64,000 bases of DNA from Streptomyces sp. NRRL F-5727 (GTDB lineage Bacteria; Actinomycetota; Actinomycetes; Streptomycetales; Streptomycetaceae). Shown one piece after another: positions 36,395 to 44,585 of the stretch. Each line of letters begins with the position of its first letter. Within the stretch, counting starts at the first letter, position 1. The stretch covers positions 62,001 to 126,000 of the forward strand of contig NZ_JOGX01000029.1 of NCBI RefSeq assembly GCF_000719555.1, given 5' to 3'. The notes under the pieces were generated by a model. It was not told the origin of the DNA. It searched no databases and worked only from the letters and a program-made list of their open reading frames with translations. Made by a program: the position numbers and the translations under genes.

Positions 36395-36404
36395 CACACG
36401 TGTG
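36395..36404. promoter_or_regulatory. CACACGTGTG palindrome
   Basis: A 10-bp perfect palindrome 35 bp from the operator at 36340, in the divergent region between the hydrolase and the small secreted protein. Confidence 0.45.
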
Positions 36405-36551
36405 ACATGGGCGAGTACGCTTCCCGCCCTCACACATGCCAATGTGGCTTGAATACGGCCTGCCCAAGAATGGTTGAACGCGAAAGAATCCGGCGACCAG
36501 TCGTGCTGTCGGCGCTTCGGGCGCCGGCACATCACACGAGAGGCGGACCGT

Positions 36552-36902
36552 ATGTTCACCCGCATGCCGACACTCTGTACCGCTGCCGCGGCCCTGGCGG
36601 TGGCCCTGACCGCCTTCGGCGCCGGAACGGCGAGCGCCACCGGATGGCCCCCGCTGACGGAGGGCGCCTACCTCTACTCCGGCACGGGCGGGACCGGCAT
36701 CGTGACGAACGTCGACCTCCACGACTTCGGCACCTGCCACGACCTGGCCCAGCCGGCCCGTTCCCTGCAGATCGTCAACGGATCCGCGTCCGTGGTCCTG
36801 TACTCCGGGGCCGGGTGCACCGGTCAGGCATGGGCGAGCGGCTCCCTCGCCCAGAGCGACCTTCCCTTCGCCGAGCTGAGCTACCGGGTGGTCGGCCTCT
36901 GA
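36552..36902 (+). CDS. Small secreted protein, beta/gamma-crystallin or SMPI-like
   Basis: 116 aa from ATG 36552 (GAGGCGGA upstream). A Sec signal (MPTLCTAAAALAVALTAFGA) ends near ASA. The mature part of about 85 residues has two Greek-key-like halves (AYLYSGTGGTGIVTNVDLHD and VVLYSGAGCTGQAWASG) and two cysteines able to form a disulfide. This pattern is shared by small Streptomyces protease-inhibitor and crystallin-fold proteins. Function is not established. Confidence 0.7.
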   Translation: MFTRMPTLCTAAAALAVALTAFGAGTASATGWPPLTEGAYLYSGTGGTGIVTNVDLHDFGTCHDLAQPARSLQIVNGSASVVLYSGAGCTGQAWASGSLAQSDLPFAELSYRVVGL

Positions 36903-36964
36903 CGGCCCGCCCGCACCCTCCCCCACGGGTCCGGCCGCGTCCGTCGGCCGGACCGCGCGGTGAC

Positions 36965-36992
36965 GCGGCACGCGGCACGCGGCACGCGGCAC
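36965..36992. repeat. Heptamer tandem repeat (GCGGCAC) x4
   Basis: Four perfect tandem copies of GCGGCAC lie between the convergent ends of the secreted-protein and TetR genes. It is a potential variable-number repeat with no evident coding role. Confidence 0.7.
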
Positions 36993-37007
36993 GCAGAGAA
37001 GCATCCG

Positions 37008-37673
37008 TCACCAGTGCGGCGGGACCGCCTCCTGGAGCGGGGAGGGGGCAGGACGGCGGTAGGCGCCGTGCCACCAGATCCGGGCGAGCTCCCGCGCCAG
37101 CGCGCCGTCCCCGGTGCCGTCGTCCACCTGGATGTGCTGGGCGATCGCCTGACTGCCGCCCCAGACGATGATCCGGCTCGCGGCGACGACGTCGAGGTCT
37201 GCGGCCGTCCTGCCGGCGGCCTGTTCGGCCAGCAGGGTCCTGCGTACCGCCTCGTCGAAGCCGCCGAGGTCGGCGGTGTGGAAGTCGCTCACGGCCGGGT
37301 CGTAGGAGGCGGCCTCACGGACCGCGGTGAGCACCGCGCGATGGGCGCGATGGATCGCGATCACCTCTTCGAAGAAGCGGGCGAACCGCTCCGCCCCGTC
37401 CTCCCCCGCGCCCGGTTCCCATCGCCTGGCCAGCGTCAGCAGCGACTCCCTCAGTTCGTCGGTGAGCCGTACCAGCACATCCGACTTGCCGGTGAAGCGC
37501 GCGTAGAACGTGGCGCGGGAGACGCCCGCCTCGTCGAGGATCCGCTGGATGCTGAGCTCCGAGAAGGACTCGCCCGAGTCGAGCAGCCGCCGCAGGGCGG
37601 ACATCACCCGCGTCCGGGTCGCCGCCGAACGCGCGGTGTGATGGCGCGTCTGGCGCCGTGTCATGGGTCTCAT
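37008..37673 (-). CDS. TetR-family regulator 1
   Basis: 221 aa (Met4 at 37664 is an alternative start). The helix-turn-helix is SIQRILDEAGVSRATFYARF, following an N-terminal basic stretch. The C-terminal ligand domain has EVIAIHRAHRAVLTAVREAA. It lies 73 bp beyond the next alpha/beta hydrolase gene's stop on the same strand, so it could be co-transcribed and repress the hydrolase/SDR unit upstream. Confidence 0.9.
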   Translation of the reverse strand: MRPMTRRQTRHHTARSAATRTRVMSALRRLLDSGESFSELSIQRILDEAGVSRATFYARFTGKSDVLVRLTDELRESLLTLARRWEPGAGEDGAERFARFFEEVIAIHRAHRAVLTAVREAASYDPAVSDFHTADLGGFDEAVRRTLLAEQAAGRTAADLDVVAASRIIVWGGSQAIAQHIQVDDGTGDGALARELARIWWHGAYRRPAPSPLQEAVPPHW

Positions 37674-37746
37674 CGGCGCCTGCGGTCCGCGTGCGAGCCC
37701 GGTCCGCGTGCGGGTCCGCTCCGCGGTCCGTCCCCCGCCCCGTTCC

Positions 37747-38448
37747 TCACTGCCGCGCGATCCGGTCCAGCAGTCCGGCCAGTTCCTCGGGCACGGAGAG
37801 CATCGGCGTGTGACCGCTGGTCAGGTGGTACGTGGTGCCGGTTCGCTCGGCGAACGGCTCCTGGTACGACGGAGGCAGGCTCTGGTCGTCGTGGCACAGC
37901 ACGTAGCTGGTGGGGAGGGTCTTCCAGCCGGCCTGGTTCACCGGCTCGGCGAACGAGAGGGCGGACTGCGGCAGCAGCCGCGCGAGGGCCGCGTCCCGCT
38001 TGTCCTCGGGCACGTCGTTGTAGAGGGTCTCCGCCGGGTTCTCCCGTACGGGGATGACGCCCTCCACGGTCGCGGGGTCCGGCTGCTCGCCTCCGAAGCA
38101 GGTCATCAGGCTCTCGCCCTCGTCCAGGGTGAAGGCGGCCACGTAGACGACGTGGGCGATTCCGGATGCCCCCGCGATGGCCTGGGTGACCGGCGCGCCG
38201 CCGTAGGAGTGGCCGACGACCACGACGGGGCTCCCGATGGCGGCGATCTTCTCGCGGATCACCTTCGCGTCGTCGAGGAGACCGGGCAGACGCCCCCCGG
38301 CCCCTTCGTCGACGACGCTCGGCAGGTCGACGGTGTGGCTGGTCCAGCCGCGTGCCGAGAGGGCGTCCTGGAGCTCACTCCAGCACCACGAGCGGTGCCA
38401 GGCTCCGTGCACGAGGAGGAACTCGGGGGTCTGTGCGGTGTCGTTCAT
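37747..38448 (-). CDS. Alpha/beta hydrolase (salicylate esterase/EstC-like)
   Basis: 233 aa, no signal peptide. FLLVHGAWHRSWCWSELQDAL starts the fold, GHSYGGAPVTQAI carries the nucleophile Ser, and the His is in SGHTPMLSVPEELA. The LVHGAWH motif is typical of plant methylesterase-like and EstC-like bacterial esterases. The next gene on this strand is TetR 1. The substrate is probably a small ester. Confidence 0.88.
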   Translation of the reverse strand: MNDTAQTPEFLLVHGAWHRSWCWSELQDALSARGWTSHTVDLPSVVDEGAGGRLPGLLDDAKVIREKIAAIGSPVVVVGHSYGGAPVTQAIAGASGIAHVVYVAAFTLDEGESLMTCFGGEQPDPATVEGVIPVRENPAETLYNDVPEDKRDAALARLLPQSALSFAEPVNQAGWKTLPTSYVLCHDDQSLPPSYQEPFAERTGTTYHLTSGHTPMLSVPEELAGLLDRIARQ

Positions 38449-38505
38449 CGTCGTCCTTGTCCTGTCGTTCGGTGGTGCGCGGCGGTGCCCCGTGGTCGAC
38501 GCGCG

Positions 38506-39441
38506 TCAGCGCGCCACGGAAAGCGAGAGGTCCCACAGCCGGTCCGCGGCGGCCGGGTCGACGGACCACCGGGCGACGCCCGCCATCGGGTCGGGGCCGC
38601 CGTCGACGACCTCTGCCTCCTGGTTGTCCTCGAAGTACCTCCCGCTCACCCCGTCGAGAAGCGGGGAGGCGGCCAGCAGCACGGTGGTGGCGGCGCCCTG
38701 GGCGGGCGTCTTGTAGTAATCCGGGGTGAGGAGCGCGCCGTCCGCGTCCATGGCTCCGAGCGCCTGCATCGTCGCCGTGTCGAGGTGGCGGGTCAGGTTG
38801 GTGTGTATCCATCCGGGTGCGCAGGAGTTGGCCTCGATGCCGTCCTCCGCCCAGCGGCGGCCGATCCCCACGGCGAACAGCACCAGGGCGGTCTTCGACT
38901 GCGCGTAGGCGAGGAAGGGGTCGTAGGGGCGGCGCTCGAACTGCGGGTCGTCGAAGTCGAATCCCGCCCTCAGCTGGGCACCGGAGCTGACCGCGACGAC
39001 GCGCGGCCGCTCCGCCTGCCGGAGCGGGTCGCGCAGGCCGGCGGCCAGCGCGAAGTGGCCGAGGTAGTTGGTGGCGAGTTGCGCCTCCCACCCTTCGGCG
39101 GAGACCTGCCGCGTGGGGAGCATCATGACCCCGGCGTTGGCGACGAGGGCGTCGAGCGGCCCGCTCCAGCCTTCGCAGAAGGCCCGGACGGAGGCAAGGT
39201 CGGCGAGGTCGAGGGCGACCGCGCGTGTTCCCGGGAGTTCCTTGAGCAGCGCGTCGGCCGCGGCGGGGTTGCGGGTGGCGATGGTCACCTCGGCCCCCGC
39301 TCCGGCGAGCGCGCGCACCGTCTCGACGCCGAGGCCGGAGGACCCGCCGGTGACGATCATCCGTCGGCCGCGGAGGTCGACTCCCCGGAGTACCTCGGCG
39401 GCGGTGGCCCGCATGCCGAACGGCGTGGTGGTCAGTGTCAT
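38506..39441 (-). CDS. Short-chain dehydrogenase/reductase 2 (retinol dehydrogenase-like)
   Basis: 311 aa. Nucleotide site VTGGSSGLGVETVRAL, NANAG-type motif ALVANAGVMMLP, catalytic Ser in VVAVSSGAQLRAG and YxxxK in YAQSKTALVLFAVG are all intact. The length and the LATNYLGHFALAAGL motif fit the SDR group that includes WW-domain and retinol-dehydrogenase-like oxidoreductases. It lies upstream of the esterase and TetR on the same strand and is probably one unit with them. ACATGT elements lie upstream at about 39548 and 39610. Confidence 0.9.
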   Translation of the reverse strand: MTLTTTPFGMRATAAEVLRGVDLRGRRMIVTGGSSGLGVETVRALAGAGAEVTIATRNPAAADALLKELPGTRAVALDLADLASVRAFCEGWSGPLDALVANAGVMMLPTRQVSAEGWEAQLATNYLGHFALAAGLRDPLRQAERPRVVAVSSGAQLRAGFDFDDPQFERRPYDPFLAYAQSKTALVLFAVGIGRRWAEDGIEANSCAPGWIHTNLTRHLDTATMQALGAMDADGALLTPDYYKTPAQGAATTVLLAASPLLDGVSGRYFEDNQEAEVVDGGPDPMAGVARWSVDPAAADRLWDLSLSVAR

Positions 39442-39571
39442 GTCTGCGCCCTGTCTTCACGAAGGGATGGTTGAGGGCCCGGTACGGGGACGATTCGGGC
39501 CCGCGCCTGCCGGGGCCCGCGCTGCGGCAACCATACAACGTGTTCAAACATGTCATCTTCGTCGACCCATG

Positions 39572-39889
39572 TCAGGTGTGCGGAGTCCACCCCTCTCCCC
39601 AGAGGAATACATGTGAGCGTGAGAGGGGCGGGCGGGCCCCGGGTACCTTCTCCTGGGCCTTGTAGCCGCCGTCGACGTTGAGGATGGTTCCGGTCACGAA
39701 GGACGCCGCCGGCGAGGCGAGCCAGGTGATGGCCTCGGCGTCTTCGGTGGGTCGGCCCATGCGGTTCACCGGCTGGAGGGAGGCGATGCCCGCCTCGTCC
39801 CAGGCGCCGGCCTCGATGGCGGAGTTGAGGATGCCGGTCCTGATCGCGGCGGTGGCGACCGCGTTGATGCGGCTCGCCGCCTCGGTCAC
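39572..39889 (-). pseudogene. C-terminal fragment of an SDR gene
   Basis: Only the last third of an SDR remains: RINAVATAAIRTGILNSAIE, GRPTEDAEAITWLASPAASF, VTGTILNVDGGYKAQ. The cofactor site and catalytic residues are gone. At about 39890 it joins head-to-head to a truncated TetR gene, so a deletion removed both 5' halves and the shared promoter. Confidence 0.75.
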
Positions 39890-39895
39890 CCCCGG

Positions 39896-40325
39896 CGCCC
39901 CGCCCTTCCAGCGCCGTCAGGAGTTCGCCGCCGTCCTGGCACACTCGCTCGAACAGCACCGCGTCCTGTGCGACCTGCTCAGCGCCCGGGCGGGCGTCCT
40001 GGAACACAACGTCTCCGCGGGCGTGGCCGCACGCTACAAGAAGGCGGCCCTCGACAACGTCGCCGCTCTGGCCGCGCTCGCCCGCCGGCGCCTCCCCGAA
40101 CTCGGCGACCACGCCGACCGGTTCTGCGCCGAGGCCATCATGGTCAGCGGCGCGGTGTGGACCCGTGCCCGGCCGTCCGCCGCCATGCTCGCCGCCTACG
40201 AGGCCGACCCCTCGCTCGCCGCCCTCCGCATGGACTTCGCCACCACCCTGCGGGAGATGCTGACCACCCTCATCACGGGCACCCTCGCCAGGACGGAGCA
40301 CGGCGGGGCGCCTTCACGGGCGTGA
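39896..40325 (+). pseudogene. C-terminal fragment of a TetR-family regulator
   Basis: The forward strand encodes only a TetR ligand-binding domain: FQRRQEFAAVLAHSLEQHRV, LEHNVSAGVAARYKKAALDN, LPELGDHADRFCAEAIMVSG. The helix-turn-helix is missing. It probably once regulated the divergent SDR whose remnant lies to its left. Confidence 0.7.
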
Positions 40326-40409
40326 AGCGGATACCCGCGGGCAGGGACTCGGCCAGGCGCGGGCCGGCGGGGCGGACCCCGCGCGGGAGCGCTCGCCCCG
40401 CCCTCGCCG

Positions 40410-41852
40410 TCAGACGGTGATGGTCTTGTACTCGGTGTAGGTGCCGAGACCGACCGCGCCGAACTCCCGGCCGACGCCGCTCGCCTTGAAGCCGCCGAAC
40501 GGGCCGTCGAAGCCGACGGGGGCGCCGTTGACCGTGATGGTGCCGGTGCGCACGCGGCGGGCGACGGCGAGGGCGTGCTCCTCGTCGGCGGACCAGACGC
40601 CGCCGGAGAGGCCGTACTCGGAGTCGTTGGCGATGCGGACGGCGTCGTCCTCGTCGTCGTAGGGGATGACGACCAGGACCGGGCCGAAGATCTCCTCCTG
40701 GGCGATCCGCATGGAGTTGTCGACGTCGGCGAAGACGGTGGGCGTCACGTAGTTGCCCTTCTCCAGCCCCTCGGGAACCTGCGGGCCGCCGGTGACCAGG
40801 CGGGCGCCCTCCTCGATGCCGAGCCGGATGTAGTCGCGCACCCGCTCCTGCTGGTCGGGGCGGATCATCGGCCCGATGAAGGTGTCGGGGTCGGACGGGT
40901 CGCCGACCTTGAGCGACTCGACCAGGTCCTTCAGTCCGGCCACGACCTCCTCGTACCGGCTGCGCGGGGCGAGGATGCGGGTCTGGGCGATGCAGGACTC
41001 GCCGTTGTTGAGCAGCGAGCCGAACCGGACGCCCGCGACGGCCTTCGCGATGTCCGCGTCGGGCAGGATGATCGCGGCGGACTTGCCGCCCAGTTCCAGG
41101 CTGACCCGCTTGAGCTGCTCGCCCGCGATGGCGGCGATGCGGCGGCCGGCGCGCGTCGACCCGGTGAAGGCGATCTTGTCGACGTCCCGGTGGGACACCA
41201 GGTACTCGCTGGTCTCGCGGTCCGCGGGCAGAACGCTGACGACGCCCTCGGGGAGACCGGTCTGCTCCAGGAGCTCGGCCAGGAAGCCCATGCTCAGCGA
41301 GTTCTCGGGAGAGACCTTCAGGACCACGGAGTTTCCGGCGACGAGGGCGGGGATGATCTTCGAGGTGGCGGAGGAGAAGGGCGAGTTCCACGGGATCACC
41401 GCCGCCACGACACCGACCGCCTCGCGGCGGACCACGCTGCGCACCGTCGCCGACGGGTCGGACGGCACCAGGGTCTCCTCCCAGGCGAACTCCTCCGCGG
41501 CCTTGAGGTAGGCGTTGGCCTGCCGGGACAGGCCGGGCTGGCCGGCCCGGGTGAACCACCCCGCTGAGCCGTTCTCCAGCGAGATCAGGTCCGCGATCTT
41601 CTCCGCGTTCTCCTCCCGCAGCGCGTTGAACCGGCGCAGGAGCGCGATGCGTTCGGCGGGCGGGGTGAGCCGCCACGCGCCCCGGTCGAAGGAGTCGCGG
41701 GCCGCGGCGACCGCGCGGTCGATGTCCGCGGGCCGCGCCTGCGCGGCACGGCCGACCACCGACTGGTCGTGCGGCGACGTGATGTCGAGGAGCTCCGGGC
41801 TACTCGGCCGGGCCCAGGAACCACCGATGAAGAGCCGGTCGTAGGTGATCAT
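40410..41852 (-). CDS. Aldehyde dehydrogenase
   Basis: 480 aa from the ATG at 41852 with GAGGGAAAG upstream; an upstream in-frame extension is unlikely. The NAD site contains IPWNSPFSSATSKIIPAL and FTGSTRAGRRIAAIAG. The catalytic Glu is in SLELGGKSA and the nucleophile Cys in NNGESCIAQTR. A EEIFGPVLVV motif is C-terminal. It oxidises aldehydes to acids with NAD(P)+. The promoter carries a 19-bp string identical to one in the MFS/TetR promoter at 51054-51072, suggesting that the TetR at 51144 controls it. Confidence 0.94.
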   Translation of the reverse strand: MITYDRLFIGGSWARPSSPELLDITSPHDQSVVGRAAQARPADIDRAVAAARDSFDRGAWRLTPPAERIALLRRFNALREENAEKIADLISLENGSAGWFTRAGQPGLSRQANAYLKAAEEFAWEETLVPSDPSATVRSVVRREAVGVVAAVIPWNSPFSSATSKIIPALVAGNSVVLKVSPENSLSMGFLAELLEQTGLPEGVVSVLPADRETSEYLVSHRDVDKIAFTGSTRAGRRIAAIAGEQLKRVSLELGGKSAAIILPDADIAKAVAGVRFGSLLNNGESCIAQTRILAPRSRYEEVVAGLKDLVESLKVGDPSDPDTFIGPMIRPDQQERVRDYIRLGIEEGARLVTGGPQVPEGLEKGNYVTPTVFADVDNSMRIAQEEIFGPVLVVIPYDDEDDAVRIANDSEYGLSGGVWSADEEHALAVARRVRTGTITVNGAPVGFDGPFGGFKASGVGREFGAVGLGTYTEYKTITV

Positions 41853-42388
41853 GCGCTTTCCCTCATCTCTGCTGCGGTTGTGCGAACCTCTATCTAACTG
41901 ACACTTCAATGTAGCACTTAGCGGCACTAGCTTCACGATGGAGCGCATTATCTCGTCGTGTCCTCCGCACACTGGTTGCCCTTCAGGGTTGGGAGTCGAT
42001 GCCGCGCGCACCCCTCGAAGCTGTGCCGACCTTCAAGCATCGACGGATCAGGAGACCGGCGGATCAGTCGAATGACCCAAGTCACCGAGGGGTGCGGACC
42101 TCTCGCGGCCCCCTGACGCCGAACCGTCATCTGACTGATGTGTCCGCATTCGCCGCGATCCAGAATGTGGGCGTCGGCCCGGCGTCGGCACGGTGTCGGG
42201 CAGACCCGGGCCGGCGCCGGTCCGCATCCGGGACCTGCGCGGCACATCAGCCCAGCACCTGTTCGTCAGGGGACTACGTACGAGCGAGTGTCACCGCGCC
42301 GAAGCGCCGCGGCCCTCTCGTACCGCAGGTGTGCACGGCGGGTTCCGGACGCGGCCGGCCACCGTAAACACGCGACGGAGGGCTTCAC
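41853..42388. other. Divergent region, aldehyde dehydrogenase versus alpha/beta hydrolase 2
   Basis: Besides the motif at 41902-41920 I see no operator of the GTCACC type and no gene; the rest is a leader to the hydrolase with scattered imperfect inverted strings. Confidence 0.45.
41902..41920. promoter_or_regulatory. Shared 19-bp element CACTTCAATGTAGCACTTA
   Basis: Identical to 51054-51072 in the MFS/TetR divergent promoter, including a nearby TATCT. The repeat of CACTT within it suggests tandem half-sites. Confidence 0.65.
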
Positions 42389-43456
42389 ATGATCAACAGG
42401 CGCAGTTTCAACAAGGCCGTCGGCCTGGGCACCGGCGCGGCGGCGGTCTCGCTGACCGGGCTGCAGACCGGCGCGGCGGCGGCCGCCACCGCACACCGAC
42501 CGGTCGGCGCGCCGGTGCCGACGGTGCCGCACATCGCGCCCGGCACCCACACCGGCTTCGGCAAGCTCAAGCACGTCAAGGCGGGCGTCCTCGACATCGG
42601 CTACGCCGAGGCGGGCCCCGCCCACGGCCCGGTCGTCCTCTGCCTGCACGGCTGGCCGTACGACATCCACAGCTTCGTCGACGTCGCCCCGCTCCTCGCC
42701 GGCCTCGGCTACCGCGTCATCGTCCCCTATCTGCGCGGTCACGGCAGCACGCGCTTCCTGTCCGGCCGCACCCCTCGTACGGCGGAGCAGTCGGCCATCG
42801 CGCTCGACATCATCGCCCTGATGGACGCCCTGAAGATCGACAAGGCGGTCCTGGCCGGCTTCGACTGGGGCTCGCGCACCGCCGACATCATCGCCGCCCT
42901 CTGGCCCGAGCGCGTCAAGGCGCTGGTCTCCACCAGCGGATACCTGATCACCAACCGGAAGGCCCAGCTGGAGCCGGCGGCCGCGGCCGTCGAGCACAAC
43001 TGGTGGTACCAGTGGTACTTCGCCACCGACCGTGGCAAGAAGGCCATGGAGAGCGTCGAGGACCGTCTGGCGCTGTGCCGCTACGTGTGGACCCTGGTCT
43101 CCCCCAACTGGAACTTCGACGACGCCACGTACCAGCGCACGGCAGCGGCGTTCACCAACCCCGACTACGCGGCGATCGTGCTCTTCAACTACCGCTGGCG
43201 CATCGGGCTGGTCGACGGGGAGGCCCGCTACGACCGCTACGAGCGCGCGCTGGCCGCCCAGCCCTCGATCCAGGTCCCCACCGTCACCCTCGACGCGGCC
43301 CTGGACCCCTTCACGGCGCCCGGCGACGGCGCCGGCTACCGCAACCACTTCACCGGCCCCTACGCGCACCGCACCCTCGCGGACATCGGCCACAACCTGC
43401 CGCAGGAGGCGCCCACCGCCTTCGCGCAGGCGGTCGTCGACGCCGACCGCCTCTGA
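42389..43456 (+). CDS. Exported Asp-nucleophile alpha/beta hydrolase 2
   Basis: 355 aa from ATG 42389 with GGAGGG upstream. The Tat signal has NRRSFNKAVGLGTG. Then CLHGWPYDIHSFVDVAPLLA, VPYLRGHGSTRFLS and AGFDWGSRTADIIAALWPER (Asp nucleophile). A cap domain has WWYQWYFATDRGKKAM, and IGHNLPQEAPTAFAQ carries the His. It is a clear paralogue of the protein at 35262. No GTCACC/GGTGAC operator is seen upstream. A creatininase-like gene follows 64 bp later. Confidence 0.88.
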   Translation: MINRRSFNKAVGLGTGAAAVSLTGLQTGAAAAATAHRPVGAPVPTVPHIAPGTHTGFGKLKHVKAGVLDIGYAEAGPAHGPVVLCLHGWPYDIHSFVDVAPLLAGLGYRVIVPYLRGHGSTRFLSGRTPRTAEQSAIALDIIALMDALKIDKAVLAGFDWGSRTADIIAALWPERVKALVSTSGYLITNRKAQLEPAAAAVEHNWWYQWYFATDRGKKAMESVEDRLALCRYVWTLVSPNWNFDDATYQRTAAAFTNPDYAAIVLFNYRWRIGLVDGEARYDRYERALAAQPSIQVPTVTLDAALDPFTAPGDGAGYRNHFTGPYAHRTLADIGHNLPQEAPTAFAQAVVDADRL

Positions 43457-43520
43457 TCCCCGCACCCGACACCGACCCGGCGCCCCGTGTCCGGCGCCGG
43501 CACCTCCAGGAGGAGTCCAG

Positions 43521-44306
43521 ATGAGCGAAGTCCAGTGGAACCGTCTGACCGCCGCGGAGTTACGCGACCTCGCGGCGCGGGACGCGGTGGTGTTGCTGCC
43601 GATCGGGGCCACGGAGCAGCACGGCCCGCACCTGCCGACCGGTGTGGACGACTTCCTGGCCTCGGAGGTGTGCGCGAGGGCGGCGGCGCTGGCGTCCGAG
43701 CACACGGGTGTGGTGGTCACCCCCTCGGTCCCGATCGGGCTGTCCGAGCACCACATGCCGTTCGGCGGGACCCTCACTCTCGGCCTTGCCACGCTGCACG
43801 CCCTGCTGCGGGACATCTGCCGGTCCGTCACGCGGGCGGGGTTCTCCCGGATCCTGATCGTCAACGGGCACGGCGGGAACATGACCGCGCTGAACGCGCT
43901 CACCACGGAGCTGACCGTGGAGCTGGGAACGCCGATCGCCTTCGCCAGCTACTTCGGCGCCGGCCGCGAGGCGGTCAGGGACACCCTGGAGGCGCAGGAC
44001 GGCCTCATGCACGCCTGCGAGGGCGAGACGTCCATGATGATGGCCGTCTTCCCCGAGCTGATCCGCACCGAGCACCTGCCCGAGGCGCACGGGCCGCGGA
44101 TCGTCCTGCCGGCCGAGTCCACCGAGCCGGTGTTCATGGCCGTCACCTTCGACCGCGTCACCGCGTCCGGTGTCGCGGGGGACGCCCGGGTGGCGAGCCC
44201 CGAGAAGGGCGAGCGGCTGCTGTCCGGCTGCGCCCGGGCACTGGCCGACATCCTCGTGCGGGACCCATGGGCGAAGGACGAGGCCGCGTGCGCGGCCACG
44301 CGTTGA
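43521..44306 (+). CDS. Creatininase-family amidohydrolase, TTA codon near start
   Basis: 261 aa from ATG 43521 with a perfect AGGAGG. Metal ligands fit the family: LLPIGATEQHGPHLPTGVDD (Glu, His, Asp), HHMPFGGTLTLG, VNGHGGNM and HACEGETSMM. The family covers creatininase and MftE-like mycofactocin peptidases, so a role as amidohydrolase or peptidase is open. Leu14 is encoded by TTA (43560-43562), a codon that in Streptomyces needs the bldA tRNA, so translation may be confined to late growth. It is probably co-transcribed with the hydrolase at 42389. Confidence 0.88.
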   Translation: MSEVQWNRLTAAELRDLAARDAVVLLPIGATEQHGPHLPTGVDDFLASEVCARAAALASEHTGVVVTPSVPIGLSEHHMPFGGTLTLGLATLHALLRDICRSVTRAGFSRILIVNGHGGNMTALNALTTELTVELGTPIAFASYFGAGREAVRDTLEAQDGLMHACEGETSMMMAVFPELIRTEHLPEAHGPRIVLPAESTEPVFMAVTFDRVTASGVAGDARVASPEKGERLLSGCARALADILVRDPWAKDEAACAATR

Positions 44307-44331
44307 GCACACCCACCCGACACCAGGGGCA

Positions 44332-44393
44332 TGCCTCGGCGGCCGCCCTGAGCACACCTCGGCGGCCGCCGCCCTGAGCACCACGTCGGCGGC
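44332..44393. repeat. Three imperfect copies of a CTCGGCGGCCGCCCTGAGCA unit
   Basis: A tandem GC-rich repeat of about 25 bp follows the creatininase stop. It can fold into hairpins and may act as a terminator or be a small repeat array. Confidence 0.45.
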
Positions 44394-44467
44394 CACCCCA
44401 CCCTGGAACCCATGGCCCGGGGTCGTAGTCCCGACGCCGCACACCTGTTTTCCCCACACCTCAATCC

Positions 44468-44488
44468 GTCACCTGCTTGACAGGTGAC
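44468..44488 (+). promoter_or_regulatory. -35-overlapping operator, secreted hydrolase
   Basis: Perfect half-sites with spacer TGCTTGACA. TTGACA is a consensus -35 and TCAGAT follows at 17 nt. Confidence 0.8.
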
Positions 44489-44507
44489 GGACTCGCCTGT
44501 CAGATTC

Positions 44508-44528
44508 GTCACCAGCCAGAACGGTGAC
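44508..44528 (+). promoter_or_regulatory. Start-site-proximal operator, secreted hydrolase
   Basis: Perfect half-sites with spacer AGCCAGAAC, 40 bp downstream of its partner and 57 bp before the GTG start. Confidence 0.8.
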
Positions 44529-44585
44529 GAGGGGTCGGCGAAGCCGCTCCGTACCCGTTGTCGAAACACCTGAAGGAGAAATGCC

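Noticed and set aside
36965..36992. A CRISPR-like array
   Set aside because: Only four 7-bp units without spacers; no cas genes or longer repeats anywhere in the window.
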